Positions 7,521-17,837 of a stretch of 64,000 bases of DNA are shown here, piece after piece. Both the position numbers and the translations under genes were made by a program. Numbering within the stretch: position 1 is the first letter of the stretch; each line of letters starts with the position of its first letter. Source of the DNA: Quatrionicoccus australiensis. GTDB taxonomy: Bacteria; Pseudomonadota; Gammaproteobacteria; Burkholderiales; Rhodocyclaceae. Location: positions 186,001 through 250,000 of the forward strand of contig NZ_JAHBAH010000001.1 of the NCBI RefSeq assembly GCF_020510425.1. The letters are read 5' to 3'. The notes beneath the pieces are model-generated. The model saw only the letters and a program-made list of their open reading frames with translations. It had not been told where the DNA came from and ran no database searches.

Positions 7521-8525
7521 TCAGGCACAGACCTGCAAACTGGCACTGCGTTGCCGCTTGGCGGCATACATTCTCTGGTCGGCGACTTCCAGGAGTTGTT
7601 CGATTTCCAGACCGTCGACCGTGCTGATCGCCGAACCGATGCTGCCGCGCAATTCGTATTCCTTGTCCTCGAACGCAAAGCGCGCCTGAATTTCGCTGTC
7701 GATGCGCTGCACGGCCGTATCGACATCCCTGGGTTGTTCGACCGCGGTCAGCAGTACGCCGAACTCGTCGCCCCCCAGACGCGCCACGGTGTCGGAACTG
7801 CGCGTTCCCTCCCTGATGCGGTTGGCGAACTCGATGATCACGGCGTCACCAACCCGGTGACCATGCGTATCGTTGATCTGTTTCAGGCCATCCATATCGA
7901 TGATCAGCACCCCGATCGGGCGATTATCACGCTCGCTCTGCAACACGGTGCTGCGCAGCCTATCCATGAACAGGGCACGATTGGCCAGACCGGTCATGCT
8001 GTCGTGGGTGGCCTGGTGGAACAACTCGTCGATGTCGTAGCGCACCGAGTTGTACATCGCAGCCGCGATGACCTCCGACAACATGCCGAGCAGGACCACG
8101 CCAGCTGACGAAAACCTGTTTGGCTGCGCCGCCATCGCCTTCAGGACACCGACCGTGACGCCCTTGTGCTGCAGAGGCATGACCAGCATCGAGCGCAGAC
8201 CGACCAGGCGACAGGCGGCCCGGTCGACGCGGGGATCGGCCTCGGAATCGGGACAATTGAGAATTTCGCCGGAGCGCACACACAAGCCGGACAGGCTGCC
8301 GTCTATCTTCAGGCGCAGGCCGATCTGCTCCTTGGCGATGCCGGCCGTGGCGCGGTAGACCATCTCATCGCCTTCGGCGAGTTCAACGGCCGCCCCGTCT
8401 GCGCTGATCAGGGAAAGAACCTGTTCAACGACAAATCCCATGATGTCACCCAGGCCCAGCCCGAGCCTGGCAATCTCGGTCTGAATCCGAATGACCTGCA
8501 TCAGTTGATCCGTGGATGGTGGCAT
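7521..8525 (-). CDS. GAF-GGDEF diguanylate cyclase
   Basis: This protein of about 334 residues has an N-terminal GAF sensor domain (about residues 25-165) and a C-terminal GGDEF domain. The active-site motif is intact (RLGGDEFGVLL), and an RxxD inhibitory site (RSSD) stands five residues before it. It should therefore make cyclic-di-GMP with product feedback. No membrane segment is present. The ATG at 8525 has AGCAGG at good spacing; ATG 8531 is an alternative, and the ORF is open to 8678 without a better start. It converges on the eut operon, and the terminator at 7461 separates the two. Confidence 0.92.
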   Translation of the reverse strand: MPPSTDQLMQVIRIQTEIARLGLGLGDIMGFVVEQVLSLISADGAAVELAEGDEMVYRATAGIAKEQIGLRLKIDGSLSGLCVRSGEILNCPDSEADPRVDRAACRLVGLRSMLVMPLQHKGVTVGVLKAMAAQPNRFSSAGVVLLGMLSEVIAAAMYNSVRYDIDELFHQATHDSMTGLANRALFMDRLRSTVLQSERDNRPIGVLIIDMDGLKQINDTHGHRVGDAVIIEFANRIREGTRSSDTVARLGGDEFGVLLTAVEQPRDVDTAVQRIDSEIQARFAFEDKEYELRGSIGSAISTVDGLEIEQLLEVADQRMYAAKRQRSASLQVCA

Positions 8526-8634
8526 TTCCATACCTGCTGGCTTAGAGACAATCGGGTATTCTGGCGCAGAATATATTACGAAAGCAATATACTGCGTATC
8601 GCGGAGCGAATTACCGAAAACCAGGCAGGAAAGG

Positions 8635-9942
8635 CTACTTTTCCGGCTCTTCCGCCGGAATGATCCGGACCAGCACAATGCGCGGCCCGGTCATCTTTTT
8701 CACCACGGCATCGAACTGCGGGAAGGAGATGCGCTGGCCTTCCTCGGGCAGATCGCCGAGTTGCTGCAGGATCAGACCGCCAACCGAATCGACGCCGGCT
8801 TCGTCGATGTCGATGCCGAGTGCGCGTTCCAGCGTGAAGATGGGCAGGCTGCCCTTGCCGATCAGCGAACCATCGTCGAGCTTGGACCACTCGTTGTGGG
8901 TCTGCCGGAACTCGTCGCGAATCTCGCCGACCAGCGCGCCGAGCAGGTTGTCGAGCGTGATGAAGCCGATCGGATGGCCGTCGCCGTAGGCGACCACGGC
9001 GAAATGCGGCGCGCCCTGGCGGAAGCGGCGGAACAGCTCGGTCGCCGACAGGTTGGGCGAAACGATCATCACCGGCCGCACCAGCTTGTCGAGCGAGGCG
9101 AGGTCCGGGTCCTTGCGCAGCGCGATGAAAATGTCCTTCAAATGGATGACGCCCTTGGCCTGCCCGTCGTCGGCGAGATAGGGATAGCGGCTGAAGCGGT
9201 GCAGTACGATGCGCTCCAGACTGAGTTCGATATCGTCGCTGGCCGACAGCGGAATGGCTTCGTTGAACGGGCGCATCAGGTCGGCGACGTTGAGATCGCG
9301 GAAATCGAGGGCCTGGGCGAGAACCCGCCATTCGTCGCCGGCAAAGTCGGCATCGGCGCGCGAGGCGCGCAGGATGAGCTTGAGTTCCTCGGCCGAGTAA
9401 TGGCTGTCATGACCGGCCTGCACGTCGAGGTGCACCTTGCGCAGCACCCAGTTGGCGCTGTGGTTGAGCACCCAGATCGCCGGATACATCGCCCAGTAGA
9501 AGGCGTAAAGGCCGGGCGCCGTCCACAGGCCGACTTTCTCGGTGATGCGGATCGCCATCGATTTCGGGGCCAGTTCGCCGACCACGATGTGCAGGTAGGA
9601 AATGATGAAGAAGGCGACCGCGAAGGCGATGCCGTGGATCAGCTCCTCGCTCGTCATGCCGAGCGCGCCGAGGAAAGGCCGCAGCAGGTCGGCAAAGGCC
9701 GGTTCGCCGACCCAGCCGAGACCGAGCGAGGCGAGCGTGATGCCGAGCTGGCAGGCCGACAGGTAGGCTTCGAGATCCTGGTGCACTTTGGCAAGGATGC
9801 GACCCCGCCAACCGTAAGTCTTGGCAATCGCCTTGACCCGGCTCGGCCGCAGCTTGACCAGGCCAAACTCTGCCGCCACGAAAAAACCGTTCAGAACAAC
9901 GAGAACGAGCGCAACCACAACCAGCAAAAAGCTACTACCCAT
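8635..9942 (-). CDS. CNNM/CBS/CorC-domain membrane protein (HlyC/CorC family)
   Basis: This protein of about 435 residues has an N-terminal DUF21/CNNM membrane domain (four hydrophobic segments, opening SSFLLVVVALVLVVLNGFFV). A CBS pair follows (LMRPFNEAIPLSASDD and PVMIVSPNLSATELF), and a C-terminal CorC_HlyC domain ends near RIVLVRI. Members are linked to magnesium/cobalt efflux or polyamine export (PaeA/YtfL). The ATG at 9942 begins directly before the first membrane helix. A GTG at 9969 with AAGGAAAG upstream is an alternative start. The gene is probably monocistronic. Confidence 0.9.
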   Translation of the reverse strand: MGSSFLLVVVALVLVVLNGFFVAAEFGLVKLRPSRVKAIAKTYGWRGRILAKVHQDLEAYLSACQLGITLASLGLGWVGEPAFADLLRPFLGALGMTSEELIHGIAFAVAFFIISYLHIVVGELAPKSMAIRITEKVGLWTAPGLYAFYWAMYPAIWVLNHSANWVLRKVHLDVQAGHDSHYSAEELKLILRASRADADFAGDEWRVLAQALDFRDLNVADLMRPFNEAIPLSASDDIELSLERIVLHRFSRYPYLADDGQAKGVIHLKDIFIALRKDPDLASLDKLVRPVMIVSPNLSATELFRRFRQGAPHFAVVAYGDGHPIGFITLDNLLGALVGEIRDEFRQTHNEWSKLDDGSLIGKGSLPIFTLERALGIDIDEAGVDSVGGLILQQLGDLPEEGQRISFPQFDAVVKKMTGPRIVLVRIIPAEEPEK

Positions 9943-10029
9943 AACGCGGACACGGGATGTGCCCTGCACCTTTCCTTGAATTCGAGTGGCGTAATAGTAC
10001 CGGAGCCGGGCCGGTTTCCATCAGCCAGC

Positions 10030-10051
10030 GCCGGGGATGCCCCGGCTTTTT
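10030..10051 (+). terminator. Terminator-like hairpin, plus-strand orientation
   Basis: GCCGGGG-ATG-CCCCGGC is followed by T5. The T-tract lies on the plus strand although both flanking genes are on the minus strand, and it abuts the GTCGAC element at 10052. It may belong to the repeat or stop antisense transcription. Confidence 0.45.
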
Positions 10052-10094
10052 ACGGTCGACGCCGGAAAAACAGGCATTTTCCGACGTCGACCGC
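10052..10094. repeat. GTCGAC-bounded dispersed element, full copy
   Basis: ACGGTCGACGCCGG, an A5 tract, CAGGCA, a T4 tract, then CCGACGTCGACCGC. It lies 7 bp downstream of the msrAB-type gene. It is one of the two best-formed copies, with both arms and the A/T core present. Confidence 0.75.
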
Positions 10095-10101
10095 TGGGCG
10101 G

Positions 10102-11445
<1,344 letters not shown>

Positions 11446-11601
11446 TGCTTGCCTTTCGCTGGCGGAGAAAGCCGGCCGGCAAGTTCGCCGGCGCGCCGCC
11501 CTTCGCCTGTGGTGGACGGCCTGATTGCTCAGTGGTTCCCTTTAGTCGCCGGCGCGGGCGGATTTCTTACAGGCGGATCACGATTTATTGCTGGTCATGC
11601 A

Positions 11602-11697
11602 AACCCCTCCCCGGCCCTCCCCTTGTCAGGGGAGGGAGGCCAAGCTGACGCTGGAAGCGCTGACGCCTCCCCTGACAAGGGGAGGTTGGGAGGGGTT
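11602..11697. repeat. 96-bp inverted-repeat element (AACCCCTCCC type)
   Basis: The left arm AACCCCTCCCC...CCTCCCCTTGTCAGGGGAGG and the right arm CCTCCCCTGACAAGGGGAGG...GGGAGGGGTT are near-perfect inverted copies around a short centre. Each arm is itself a hairpin. It occupies the noncoding gap 11446-11919, where I see no gene. It is non-autonomous and MITE- or REP-like. Confidence 0.75.
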
Positions 11698-11919
11698 AAA
11701 GGCCCGGCGAAGCGGTACCGGTGCACAGATATGTGATCATTCAAAGATCGTGGGCTGCTTCTTGGAACCGACCGAAAATACCCGAAAATCCGCTGTTCAC
11801 CATGAAGTACACCGGCCCTCAGGATCTCCGCGCGCACGCGGCCTGCAGCAGACCGCTGACCGCGTCGCAAAGTTGTAGTAGCCTTGCGCCCCCTTTCGAC
11901 GTCGAACCTGGCCCTGATC

Positions 11920-12696
11920 ATGACGCGTGAATTGCACCGCGCCACCTTCAACCGCTCTGCCCTCGTCCGCGTCCTGTCCGACACCCTCCCCAATGTCGCC
12001 GAGCCGAAATACGACTTCGGCGAACGCCTCGGGCAATGGCTGGACTTCTCGGATGCGCTGACGCTGTTTTCGGTCCTCAATCACGAGGCCGGCGGCAACA
12101 CGTCCGCGCCGTCCGCCAATGCCGACCTGGCAGGCCAGCTGGCGCGGGTGCGCGGCAACCTGAGCGCTTCGATCCAGAACGATGGCGTGTTCAACCCCGC
12201 GCCATCCGACAGCCCGGTCCGCATTCCCTTTCCGACGCCGCTGCCGAATGCGACTGCCGACAGCGCCGCCGACTTCTCGCCCTACCACCGCTACTACCTC
12301 GCCCACCAGCGCGACATGAACGCCGCGATCACGGCGCTGCGCGCCAATGCCCGCAAGGCGCTGGCCGCTCAGTCGGCAGCCGGACGAAAACTCGCCGACC
12401 TCGACGCCACCTTCGAAAAAATCCTCGCCGTCCGCGAGCGCAACCTGCTGAGCAACATACCCATCCTGCTCGGCAAACGCTTCGATCAGCGCTACGCCGA
12501 ACACCGTGCCGCCCTGGCCGATGGCCAAACCGATGATCCTGCTGACTGGACGCAGGCCGGCAGCTGGCTCGACGCCTTCTGCCACGATGCCCAGACCATG
12601 CTGCTCGCCGAACTGGAACTGCGCCTCAAACCGGCCGCCGGCCTGATTGCCGCCGCCGGCAGCGCGAGTGAATCTATGGAAACAAAGCCCCAATGA
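11920..12696 (+). CDS. DUF3348 family protein, first gene of a motor-like operon
   Basis: This 258-residue soluble protein with no signal peptide matches the DUF3348 proteins of beta- and gammaproteobacteria, which begin with a RxxLVRxLSD-type motif (here RSALVRVLSDTLPN). It contains SPYHRYYLAHQRDMNAAI in the middle and a helical C-terminus. The function is unknown. The stop codon overlaps the DUF802 start (ATGA), so the two are translationally coupled. The ATG at 11920 is preferred over a TTG at 11884; neither has a strong ribosome binding site. It probably acts as a cytosolic partner of the membrane complex encoded next. Confidence 0.85.
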   Translation: MTRELHRATFNRSALVRVLSDTLPNVAEPKYDFGERLGQWLDFSDALTLFSVLNHEAGGNTSAPSANADLAGQLARVRGNLSASIQNDGVFNPAPSDSPVRIPFPTPLPNATADSAADFSPYHRYYLAHQRDMNAAITALRANARKALAAQSAAGRKLADLDATFEKILAVRERNLLSNIPILLGKRFDQRYAEHRAALADGQTDDPADWTQAGSWLDAFCHDAQTMLLAELELRLKPAAGLIAAAGSASESMETKPQ

Positions 12697-15170
12697 ACCG
12701 CAATCTCAGTCTCTCCGCCTTCTTCCTTGGCCTGTTTGCCGTCGTCTGGGTCGCCATCGGCTACATCGGCGGCCACGCCCTGGCTTTCACCGTCTCCTGC
12801 GTCATCGCCGCGGTCTACGTCGCCGGCGCGCTCGAAATGCGCCGCTTCCACGCCAACACCGAGGCGCTGGCCCAGGCGCTGCGCAGCATCCCGGACGACC
12901 TCGGTCACCTCGGCGAATGGCTGCAACAGGTACCGGCCGCGTTGCAGAACGCCGTGCGCCTGCGCATCGAAGGCGAACGCGTCGCCCTGCCCGGCCCGGG
13001 CATCACGCCCTACCTGGTCGGCCTGCTCGTGTTGCTCGGCATGCTCGGCACCTTCCTCGGCATGGTCGTCACGCTGAACGGCGCCGTGCTGGCGCTGGAA
13101 AGCACCACCGACCTGGGCACCATCCGCGCCGCGCTTGCCGCGCCGGTCAAGGGCCTCGGGGTCGCCTTCGGCACCTCGGTCGCCGGCGTCGCGACCTCGG
13201 CCATGCTCGGCCTGATTTCGGCGCTGTGCCGGCGCGAGCGCCTGCAGGTCGGGCAACTGCTCGACAGCCGCATCGCCGGCGTACTGCGCGATTTCTCGCT
13301 CAGCTACCAGCGCCAGGAAACCTTCAAGGCCCTGCAGGCCCAAGCGCAGGCGCTGCCCGAACTGGTCGGCAAGCTCGACACGATGATGAACCGCATGGCC
13401 GAACAGAGCCGCCAACTCGGCGAACAACTGCTCGCCGGGCAGCAGAGCTTCCATGCCGAAGCCAAGGGCCTGTACAACGATCTCGCCCAGTCGGTCGACC
13501 GCTCGCTCAAGGCCAGTTTGCAGGACAGCGCGACGGTTGCGGCGCAGACCATTCAGCCCGTCGTCACCGCCACCATGACGAGCATCGCCGACCAGACGCG
13601 CGGCCTGCACGACAAGCTGTTCGGCACCGTCGAACGCCAGCTCGACGGCATCACCGGCCAGTTCGCGCAAACCGTGAGCACGGTCAGCGACACCTGGACG
13701 CAAGCCCTGACCCGCCACGAACAGGCGACCGATGCGCAGCAACAGCAACAACAGGCCGCGCTCAACGCCTACGCCGAAACCTTCGAACAACGCTCGGCCG
13801 CGCTGCTCGCCTCGCTCGAAAGCACCCAGGGCAAACTGCAGGCCGACGCCGCGCAACAGCACGCCGCGCTCGCCGCCAGCAGCGCCGCCAGCCAGCAGCA
13901 ACTGGCCGCGACGCTGGCCAGCCAGTTCGACGGCGTCACCACCCGCCTCGACCAGGCCGTCAGCCAGGTGGCCGCAACCTGGCAAGGCGCGCTGGCCCAG
14001 CACAGCAACAGCAGCGACACCCTCAACCAGCAGTTGCAGACCACGCTGGGCGCCTTTGCCGACACCTTCGGCGAGCGTTCGCAGGCGCTGCTCGACTCGG
14101 TAGACGGCACGCATGCCGGGCTGCGCAGCGAACTCGCCGCCAGCCACGCCGCCTTCGCGCAAACGACGCAGGATCAGCAAACGGCGCTCAGCCAGCAGGT
14201 CGCCAGCCAGCTCGATGGCATCGCCCAGCGTTTCGACGGCGCCGTGCAGACGGTGTCCGCCACCTGGAGCGGCGCGCTGGCCAAGCACGAACAGGCCAGC
14301 GAGCGTCTGACGCAGGCCCTCGACCAGACGCAAAGCAGCCTCGCCGCCACCTTCGCCGAGCGCAGTGCCGCGCTGCTCGCCGAGATGCGCGCCACCCAGG
14401 CCGCCTGGCAGAACGAATGGGCCAGCGGTGAACAGGCCCGCCAGGCCGGTTTTGCCGACACGCTTACGGCGATGGCCGGCAAGCTCGAAGCGCACTGGCA
14501 GCAGGCCGGCCAGGCGACGCTGGCGCAGCAGGAACAGATCACCGGCACGCTCGGCACGACGGCGCGCGAACTGGTCGCCACGCACCAGCGCCAGGCCGAG
14601 ACGACCATCGCCGAAGTCACGCGCCTGATGCAGACCGCCGCAGAGGCGCCCAAAGCCGCCGCCGAAGTGATCGGTCAGCTGCGTCACGAACTGTCGGCCA
14701 GCATGGCGCGCGACAACAGCCTGCTCGAAGAACGCAGCCGCATCATGGAAACCCTGGGCGCCCTGCTCGACGCCATCAACCACGCCTCGACCGAGCAGCG
14801 CAGCGCCATCGACGCGCTGGTCGCGTCTTCTGCCGAACTGCTCGAACGCGCCGGCAGCCAGTTCGCCGCCAAGGTTGAAAGCGAAGCCGGCAAGCTGGTT
14901 GATATCGGCAGCAGCATCACCGGTGGCGCCCTCGAAGTCGCCAGCCTGGGCGAGGCTTTCGGCCACGCCGTGCAACTGTTCAGCGAATCGAACGACAAGA
15001 TGCTGACGGCGCTGCAACGCATCGAAGGCGGCCTTGCCAAATCGCTGACGCGCAGCGACGAACAGCTTGCCTACTACGTCGCGCAGGCGCGCGAAATCAT
15101 CGACCTCAGCATCATGTCGCAGAAGAAGATGGTCGACGACCTGCAACGCGCCACAGGTAGCGAGGCCTGA
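12693..15170 (+). CDS. DUF802 protein: MotA/ExbB/ZorA-like channel subunit with long repeated coiled-coil tail
   Basis: The 825-residue protein has four membrane segments: residues about 6-26, 29-46, 107-130 and 152-176. The last pair (LVGLLVLLGMLGTFLGMVV and PVKGLGVAFGTSVAGVATSA) has the layout of the proton-channel helices of MotA, ExbB, TolQ and ZorA. The remaining 640 residues are cytoplasmic, Ala/Gln/Glu-rich helix. Three tandem units of exactly 95 residues begin at 316, 411 and 506, each opening Q-(L/F)-D-G-(I/V) and continuing to xxTW-x-x-AL. DUF802 covers this region in Pfam. With the OmpA protein downstream it would form a stator-like complex with an intracellular tail, as in Zorya ZorA. 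No experimental function is known to me. Confidence 0.85.
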   Translation: MNRNLSLSAFFLGLFAVVWVAIGYIGGHALAFTVSCVIAAVYVAGALEMRRFHANTEALAQALRSIPDDLGHLGEWLQQVPAALQNAVRLRIEGERVALPGPGITPYLVGLLVLLGMLGTFLGMVVTLNGAVLALESTTDLGTIRAALAAPVKGLGVAFGTSVAGVATSAMLGLISALCRRERLQVGQLLDSRIAGVLRDFSLSYQRQETFKALQAQAQALPELVGKLDTMMNRMAEQSRQLGEQLLAGQQSFHAEAKGLYNDLAQSVDRSLKASLQDSATVAAQTIQPVVTATMTSIADQTRGLHDKLFGTVERQLDGITGQFAQTVSTVSDTWTQALTRHEQATDAQQQQQQAALNAYAETFEQRSAALLASLESTQGKLQADAAQQHAALAASSAASQQQLAATLASQFDGVTTRLDQAVSQVAATWQGALAQHSNSSDTLNQQLQTTLGAFADTFGERSQALLDSVDGTHAGLRSELAASHAAFAQTTQDQQTALSQQVASQLDGIAQRFDGAVQTVSATWSGALAKHEQASERLTQALDQTQSSLAATFAERSAALLAEMRATQAAWQNEWASGEQARQAGFADTLTAMAGKLEAHWQQAGQATLAQQEQITGTLGTTARELVATHQRQAETTIAEVTRLMQTAAEAPKAAAEVIGQLRHELSASMARDNSLLEERSRIMETLGALLDAINHASTEQRSAIDALVASSAELLERAGSQFAAKVESEAGKLVDIGSSITGGALEVASLGEAFGHAVQLFSESNDKMLTALQRIEGGLAKSLTRSDEQLAYYVAQAREIIDLSIMSQKKMVDDLQRATGSEA

Positions 15171-15172
15171 GC

Positions 15173-15817
15173 ATGGAAGACATCGACGCCGGCGGCGAAC
15201 ACGCGACACCGGTCTGGGCCGTCTTCGGCGACCTGATGGCCGGCCTGCTCGGCGCCTTCGTGCTGATCCTGGTCGGCGTGCTCGGCGTGCAGCTCGAACT
15301 GGTGAGCAGCCTCGAAGCCGAGATCCAGAAGCGGCAGCAGGAGGAACAGCGCCGCGAAGCCCTCGAAAAAGCCCTGGCCGGCCCGCTCGCCTCCGGCCGC
15401 GTGACGCTCAACAACGGCAAAATCGGGATCAGCGGCAACGTGCTCTTCGCGCTCAATTCCGACCAGTTGCAGCCGGAAGGCAAGCAGTTGCTGAAGAGCC
15501 TGTCCGAACCGATCGCCGCCTACCTCGGCGCCAGCGAGCAGATGCTGATGGTCAGCGGCTTTACCGACGACACGCCGGTGCGCGGCAGCAACCGCCAGTT
15601 CGCCGACAACTGGGAACTCTCGGCCCAGCGCGCGCTGACCGTGACGCGCACGCTGATCGAGGACGGCGTGCCGTCCTCGTCGGTCTTCGCTGCCGCCTTC
15701 GGGTCGCAGCAGCCGGTCGCCGCCAACAGCGATGCCGACGGCCGTGCCCGCAACCGCCGCGTCGAAATGGCGCCGGTGCCCAAGTCACGCACCAACGGCA
15801 AGGAAGGCAATGGCTGA
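15173..15817 (+). CDS. MotB/ZorB-like OmpA-domain protein
   Basis: This 214-residue protein has a short N-terminus and one membrane helix (about 21-40). The helix is preceded by FGD, whose Asp20 occupies the position of the proton-carrying Asp in MotB and ZorB. A short coiled coil follows (45-65), then an OmpA-like peptidoglycan-binding domain (about 85-205, with VSGFTDDTPV and RARNRRVEM). It starts 2 bp after the DUF802 stop and overlaps the next gene by 8 bp. It is the expected peptidoglycan-anchored partner of the four-helix subunit. Confidence 0.9.
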   Translation: MEDIDAGGEHATPVWAVFGDLMAGLLGAFVLILVGVLGVQLELVSSLEAEIQKRQQEEQRREALEKALAGPLASGRVTLNNGKIGISGNVLFALNSDQLQPEGKQLLKSLSEPIAAYLGASEQMLMVSGFTDDTPVRGSNRQFADNWELSAQRALTVTRTLIEDGVPSSSVFAAAFGSQQPVAANSDADGRARNRRVEMAPVPKSRTNGKEGNG

Positions 15818-16547
15818 AACGGGCGAGCTCGCCGCGCAAGGCGCCCCGGACGAAATGGCCGCCACGGCGGCGTCGACCGCCCTGCCGCCCGAACTCGAAG
15901 CGCTGCGCGCCAGCGGCGCCGCCGCCCGCGATCCCGTCCGCTTTGCCTATCTCGTCGCCCTCGCCCGGCGCGCCGCGACGCAGCCGGAAGCCATCCGTCT
16001 CTCGCTCAACGCCAGAATCAGCACCGCCGCCAGCGAACTCGCCGCCCGCCCGGCGCTCGCGCCAGCCAAAGCCGGGCCGAAAGACAGCGCCAGCCCGCTC
16101 GCCGAATTGCTCGCCTACATCAGCCAGCACGCGCATGCGCAGACGGGCACAAAACCAGCCGCATCGGGCGCCCCACCGGTCAACCGCAATTTTGAGCACG
16201 ATTCCAAAAGCGTCTCAGCCAGCCGCAACCGGCAAGGCCCGGAGCTCAAGTCGGTCGCCTATTTCCGCAACGAGTGGTCCAAGCTCAGCACCGAACAGCA
16301 ACTGACCCAAACACTCGCCCAGGCCCCGGAAAATGCCGGTCCGATGAACTCGCAGCACCTCGTCCTGCGCAGCCTCGAACGCATGCGCGACATCGCGCCG
16401 GACTACCTGCAAGGCTTCATGTCCTACATCGACACGCTGATCTGGCTGGACCACGCCGACCCGACCAAACCCGTGCCCACCCGCGCAGCGGCTGGCGAGG
16501 GAGAAAAGAAGACACGCAGCACAAAGCGCAGCGCAGCCAGCCGCTGA
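15810..16547 (+). CDS. DUF2894 family protein
   Basis: This 245-residue soluble protein is the fourth member of the operon and overlaps the OmpA gene by 8 bp. AAGGAAGGC precedes the ATG. The N-terminal half is Ala-rich (DPVRFAYLVALARRA). The C-terminal half carries the conserved DUF2894 block (SVAYFRNEWSKLSTEQQL and PMNSQHLVLRSLERMRD). The tail is basic. The function is unknown; conserved linkage suggests a cytoplasmic accessory of the motor-like complex. An upstream in-frame extension to 15732 would lie wholly within the OmpA gene. Confidence 0.85.
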   Translation: MAETGELAAQGAPDEMAATAASTALPPELEALRASGAAARDPVRFAYLVALARRAATQPEAIRLSLNARISTAASELAARPALAPAKAGPKDSASPLAELLAYISQHAHAQTGTKPAASGAPPVNRNFEHDSKSVSASRNRQGPELKSVAYFRNEWSKLSTEQQLTQTLAQAPENAGPMNSQHLVLRSLERMRDIAPDYLQGFMSYIDTLIWLDHADPTKPVPTRAAAGEGEKKTRSTKRSAASR

Positions 16548-16628
16548 TTTGCCATCGCCCAGCCAAATTGGCCGTATCGCGACAGGTATAATCCCGCATT
16601 GACCACCTATTTCCGGGCTTCCATCCCC

Positions 16629-17099
16629 ATGGATATTGATTACAGCAACAACCCCTTGCACGGCCTTGGCTTGAAGCAGATGCTGACCGAGATCGTCGAC
16701 TACTACGGTTTCGAAATCCTCTACGCCTATCTGAATATCAACTGCTTCAAAAGCAATCCCGGCATCGAATCCAGCGTCAAGTTCCTGAAAAAGACCGATT
16801 GGGCGCGCCAGAAAGTCGAAGCCTTCTATCTCTACAAATTCAAGAGCCTGCCGCGCGCCTCGGACGAACAGTTCGAACTGCCGCCGCGCGACCGCATCAT
16901 TCCGCCAGACCAGACCCCGGGCGAACCGGCCGAACTGAGCCTGGAAGATGCAGAACGCCTGCGCGAAAAACGCGCCAGAAAAGCGGCAGAACACGACGCC
17001 GGCACGGCCCGCCGCAGCAGCCCGGAGAAGCGCAAATCGAATTACGCGCAGCCCGCGGTTTCTTCTGATACGGATCCCTGGGCGAAGTGGCGGAAATAG
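16629..17099 (+). CDS. VF530-family DNA-binding protein with basic C-terminal tail
   Basis: Residues 1-75 form the compact VF530/DUF2132 domain ([21 protein letters not shown] and [18 protein letters not shown]), a family noted as DNA-binding. About 80 further residues form a Pro-, Arg- and Lys-rich tail ending DPWAKWRK, longer than the usual family size. The ATG at 16629 begins exactly at the domain; an upstream ATG-less extension is not needed. It lies 80 bp after the DUF2894 gene on the same strand, and cotranscription is possible but not shown. It is the last high-GC gene before the AT-richer islet. Confidence 0.85.
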   Translation: MDIDYSNNPLHGLGLKQMLTEIVDYYGFEILYAYLNINCFKSNPGIESSVKFLKKTDWARQKVEAFYLYKFKSLPRASDEQFELPPRDRIIPPDQTPGEPAELSLEDAERLREKRARKAAEHDAGTARRSSPEKRKSNYAQPAVSSDTDPWAKWRK

Positions 17100-17233
17100 A
17101 TCCGGGATTCGAAGATTTCTAGGTAGGGTCCTCCAAAATGGCCATCATCGAATCAATCGGTTATTTCGAATTGGTATTTTCCGAACATCAACATATGGAC
17201 CGACGGGTCGGTTGAATAACGTTGGATACCACC

Positions 17234-17776
17234 ATGAGCTCCATTGATTCAATTGAAGTTCAGTTTGGCCTTGCGCATGACTGCATTCGTGCTTGTGTAT
17301 TCGCAGATCACATCGCCAGAACAAAACCACAAGCAGAGGCTTGGCTCAGCATTTGCGACATGTGCTATTCCGATGCTGTTATGGCGTGGAATTCGCTGTT
17401 TGGGGCGAACTCCCAGAGTTCGCACTGGAAAAAAATGGCAGAAATACTTCCGATCCCTAGCGGTTCTAACTTGAAGCCATTTGGGTTGTCCATCATCCTC
17501 GATTACATTAGGGTGACAGAGGACCAGTGGAAGCAATATCACCAGGATCTGGTTAGTTTTCGGAACAATCGACTTGCTCACTTTCGAACCGAAATTTCTT
17601 CTGTAGACGTACCCAACATTACATGGGCTCTCCACTCCGCCTGCTTATACAGAGAGTGGTTGATCCAGCTTCTCAAAGCGCAGCAGCATCAAGGGAAGAA
17701 CATCAAGGTGACGGAAACGACACAAGAAGAAATGCTCGCCACGTTCCGGAGGCAGATATCTGAGGTGTGCAAGTGA
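17234..17776 (+). CDS. Hypothetical HEPN-like protein
   Basis: This 180-residue helical protein is AT-richer than its neighbours. Residues near 115 read SFRNNRLAHFRTE. RNNRLAH fits the Rx4-6H catalytic motif with a polar residue after Arg that defines HEPN ribonucleases, and it falls between predicted helices as in AbiU2- and AbiV-type proteins. The rest has no family I recognise. The start ATG at 17234 is preferred to a TTG at 17222, and the ribosome binding site is weak. It stands alone between intergenic stretches of 130 and 360 bp. The HEPN call rests on one motif. Confidence 0.6.
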   Translation: MSSIDSIEVQFGLAHDCIRACVFADHIARTKPQAEAWLSICDMCYSDAVMAWNSLFGANSQSSHWKKMAEILPIPSGSNLKPFGLSIILDYIRVTEDQWKQYHQDLVSFRNNRLAHFRTEISSVDVPNITWALHSACLYREWLIQLLKAQQHQGKNIKVTETTQEEMLATFRRQISEVCK

Positions 17777-17837
17777 TGCCCTCTTCCATCAAGCGGACAG
17801 TCAATCGCCTGCGCCAAGTGTCTACCGCTTGTGTCAA

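Noticed and set aside
12492..15209. 905-residue minus-strand frame opposite the DUF802 gene
   Set aside because: It is antisense to a protein with clear membrane helices and repeats; its apparent repeats merely mirror those of the DUF802 gene.
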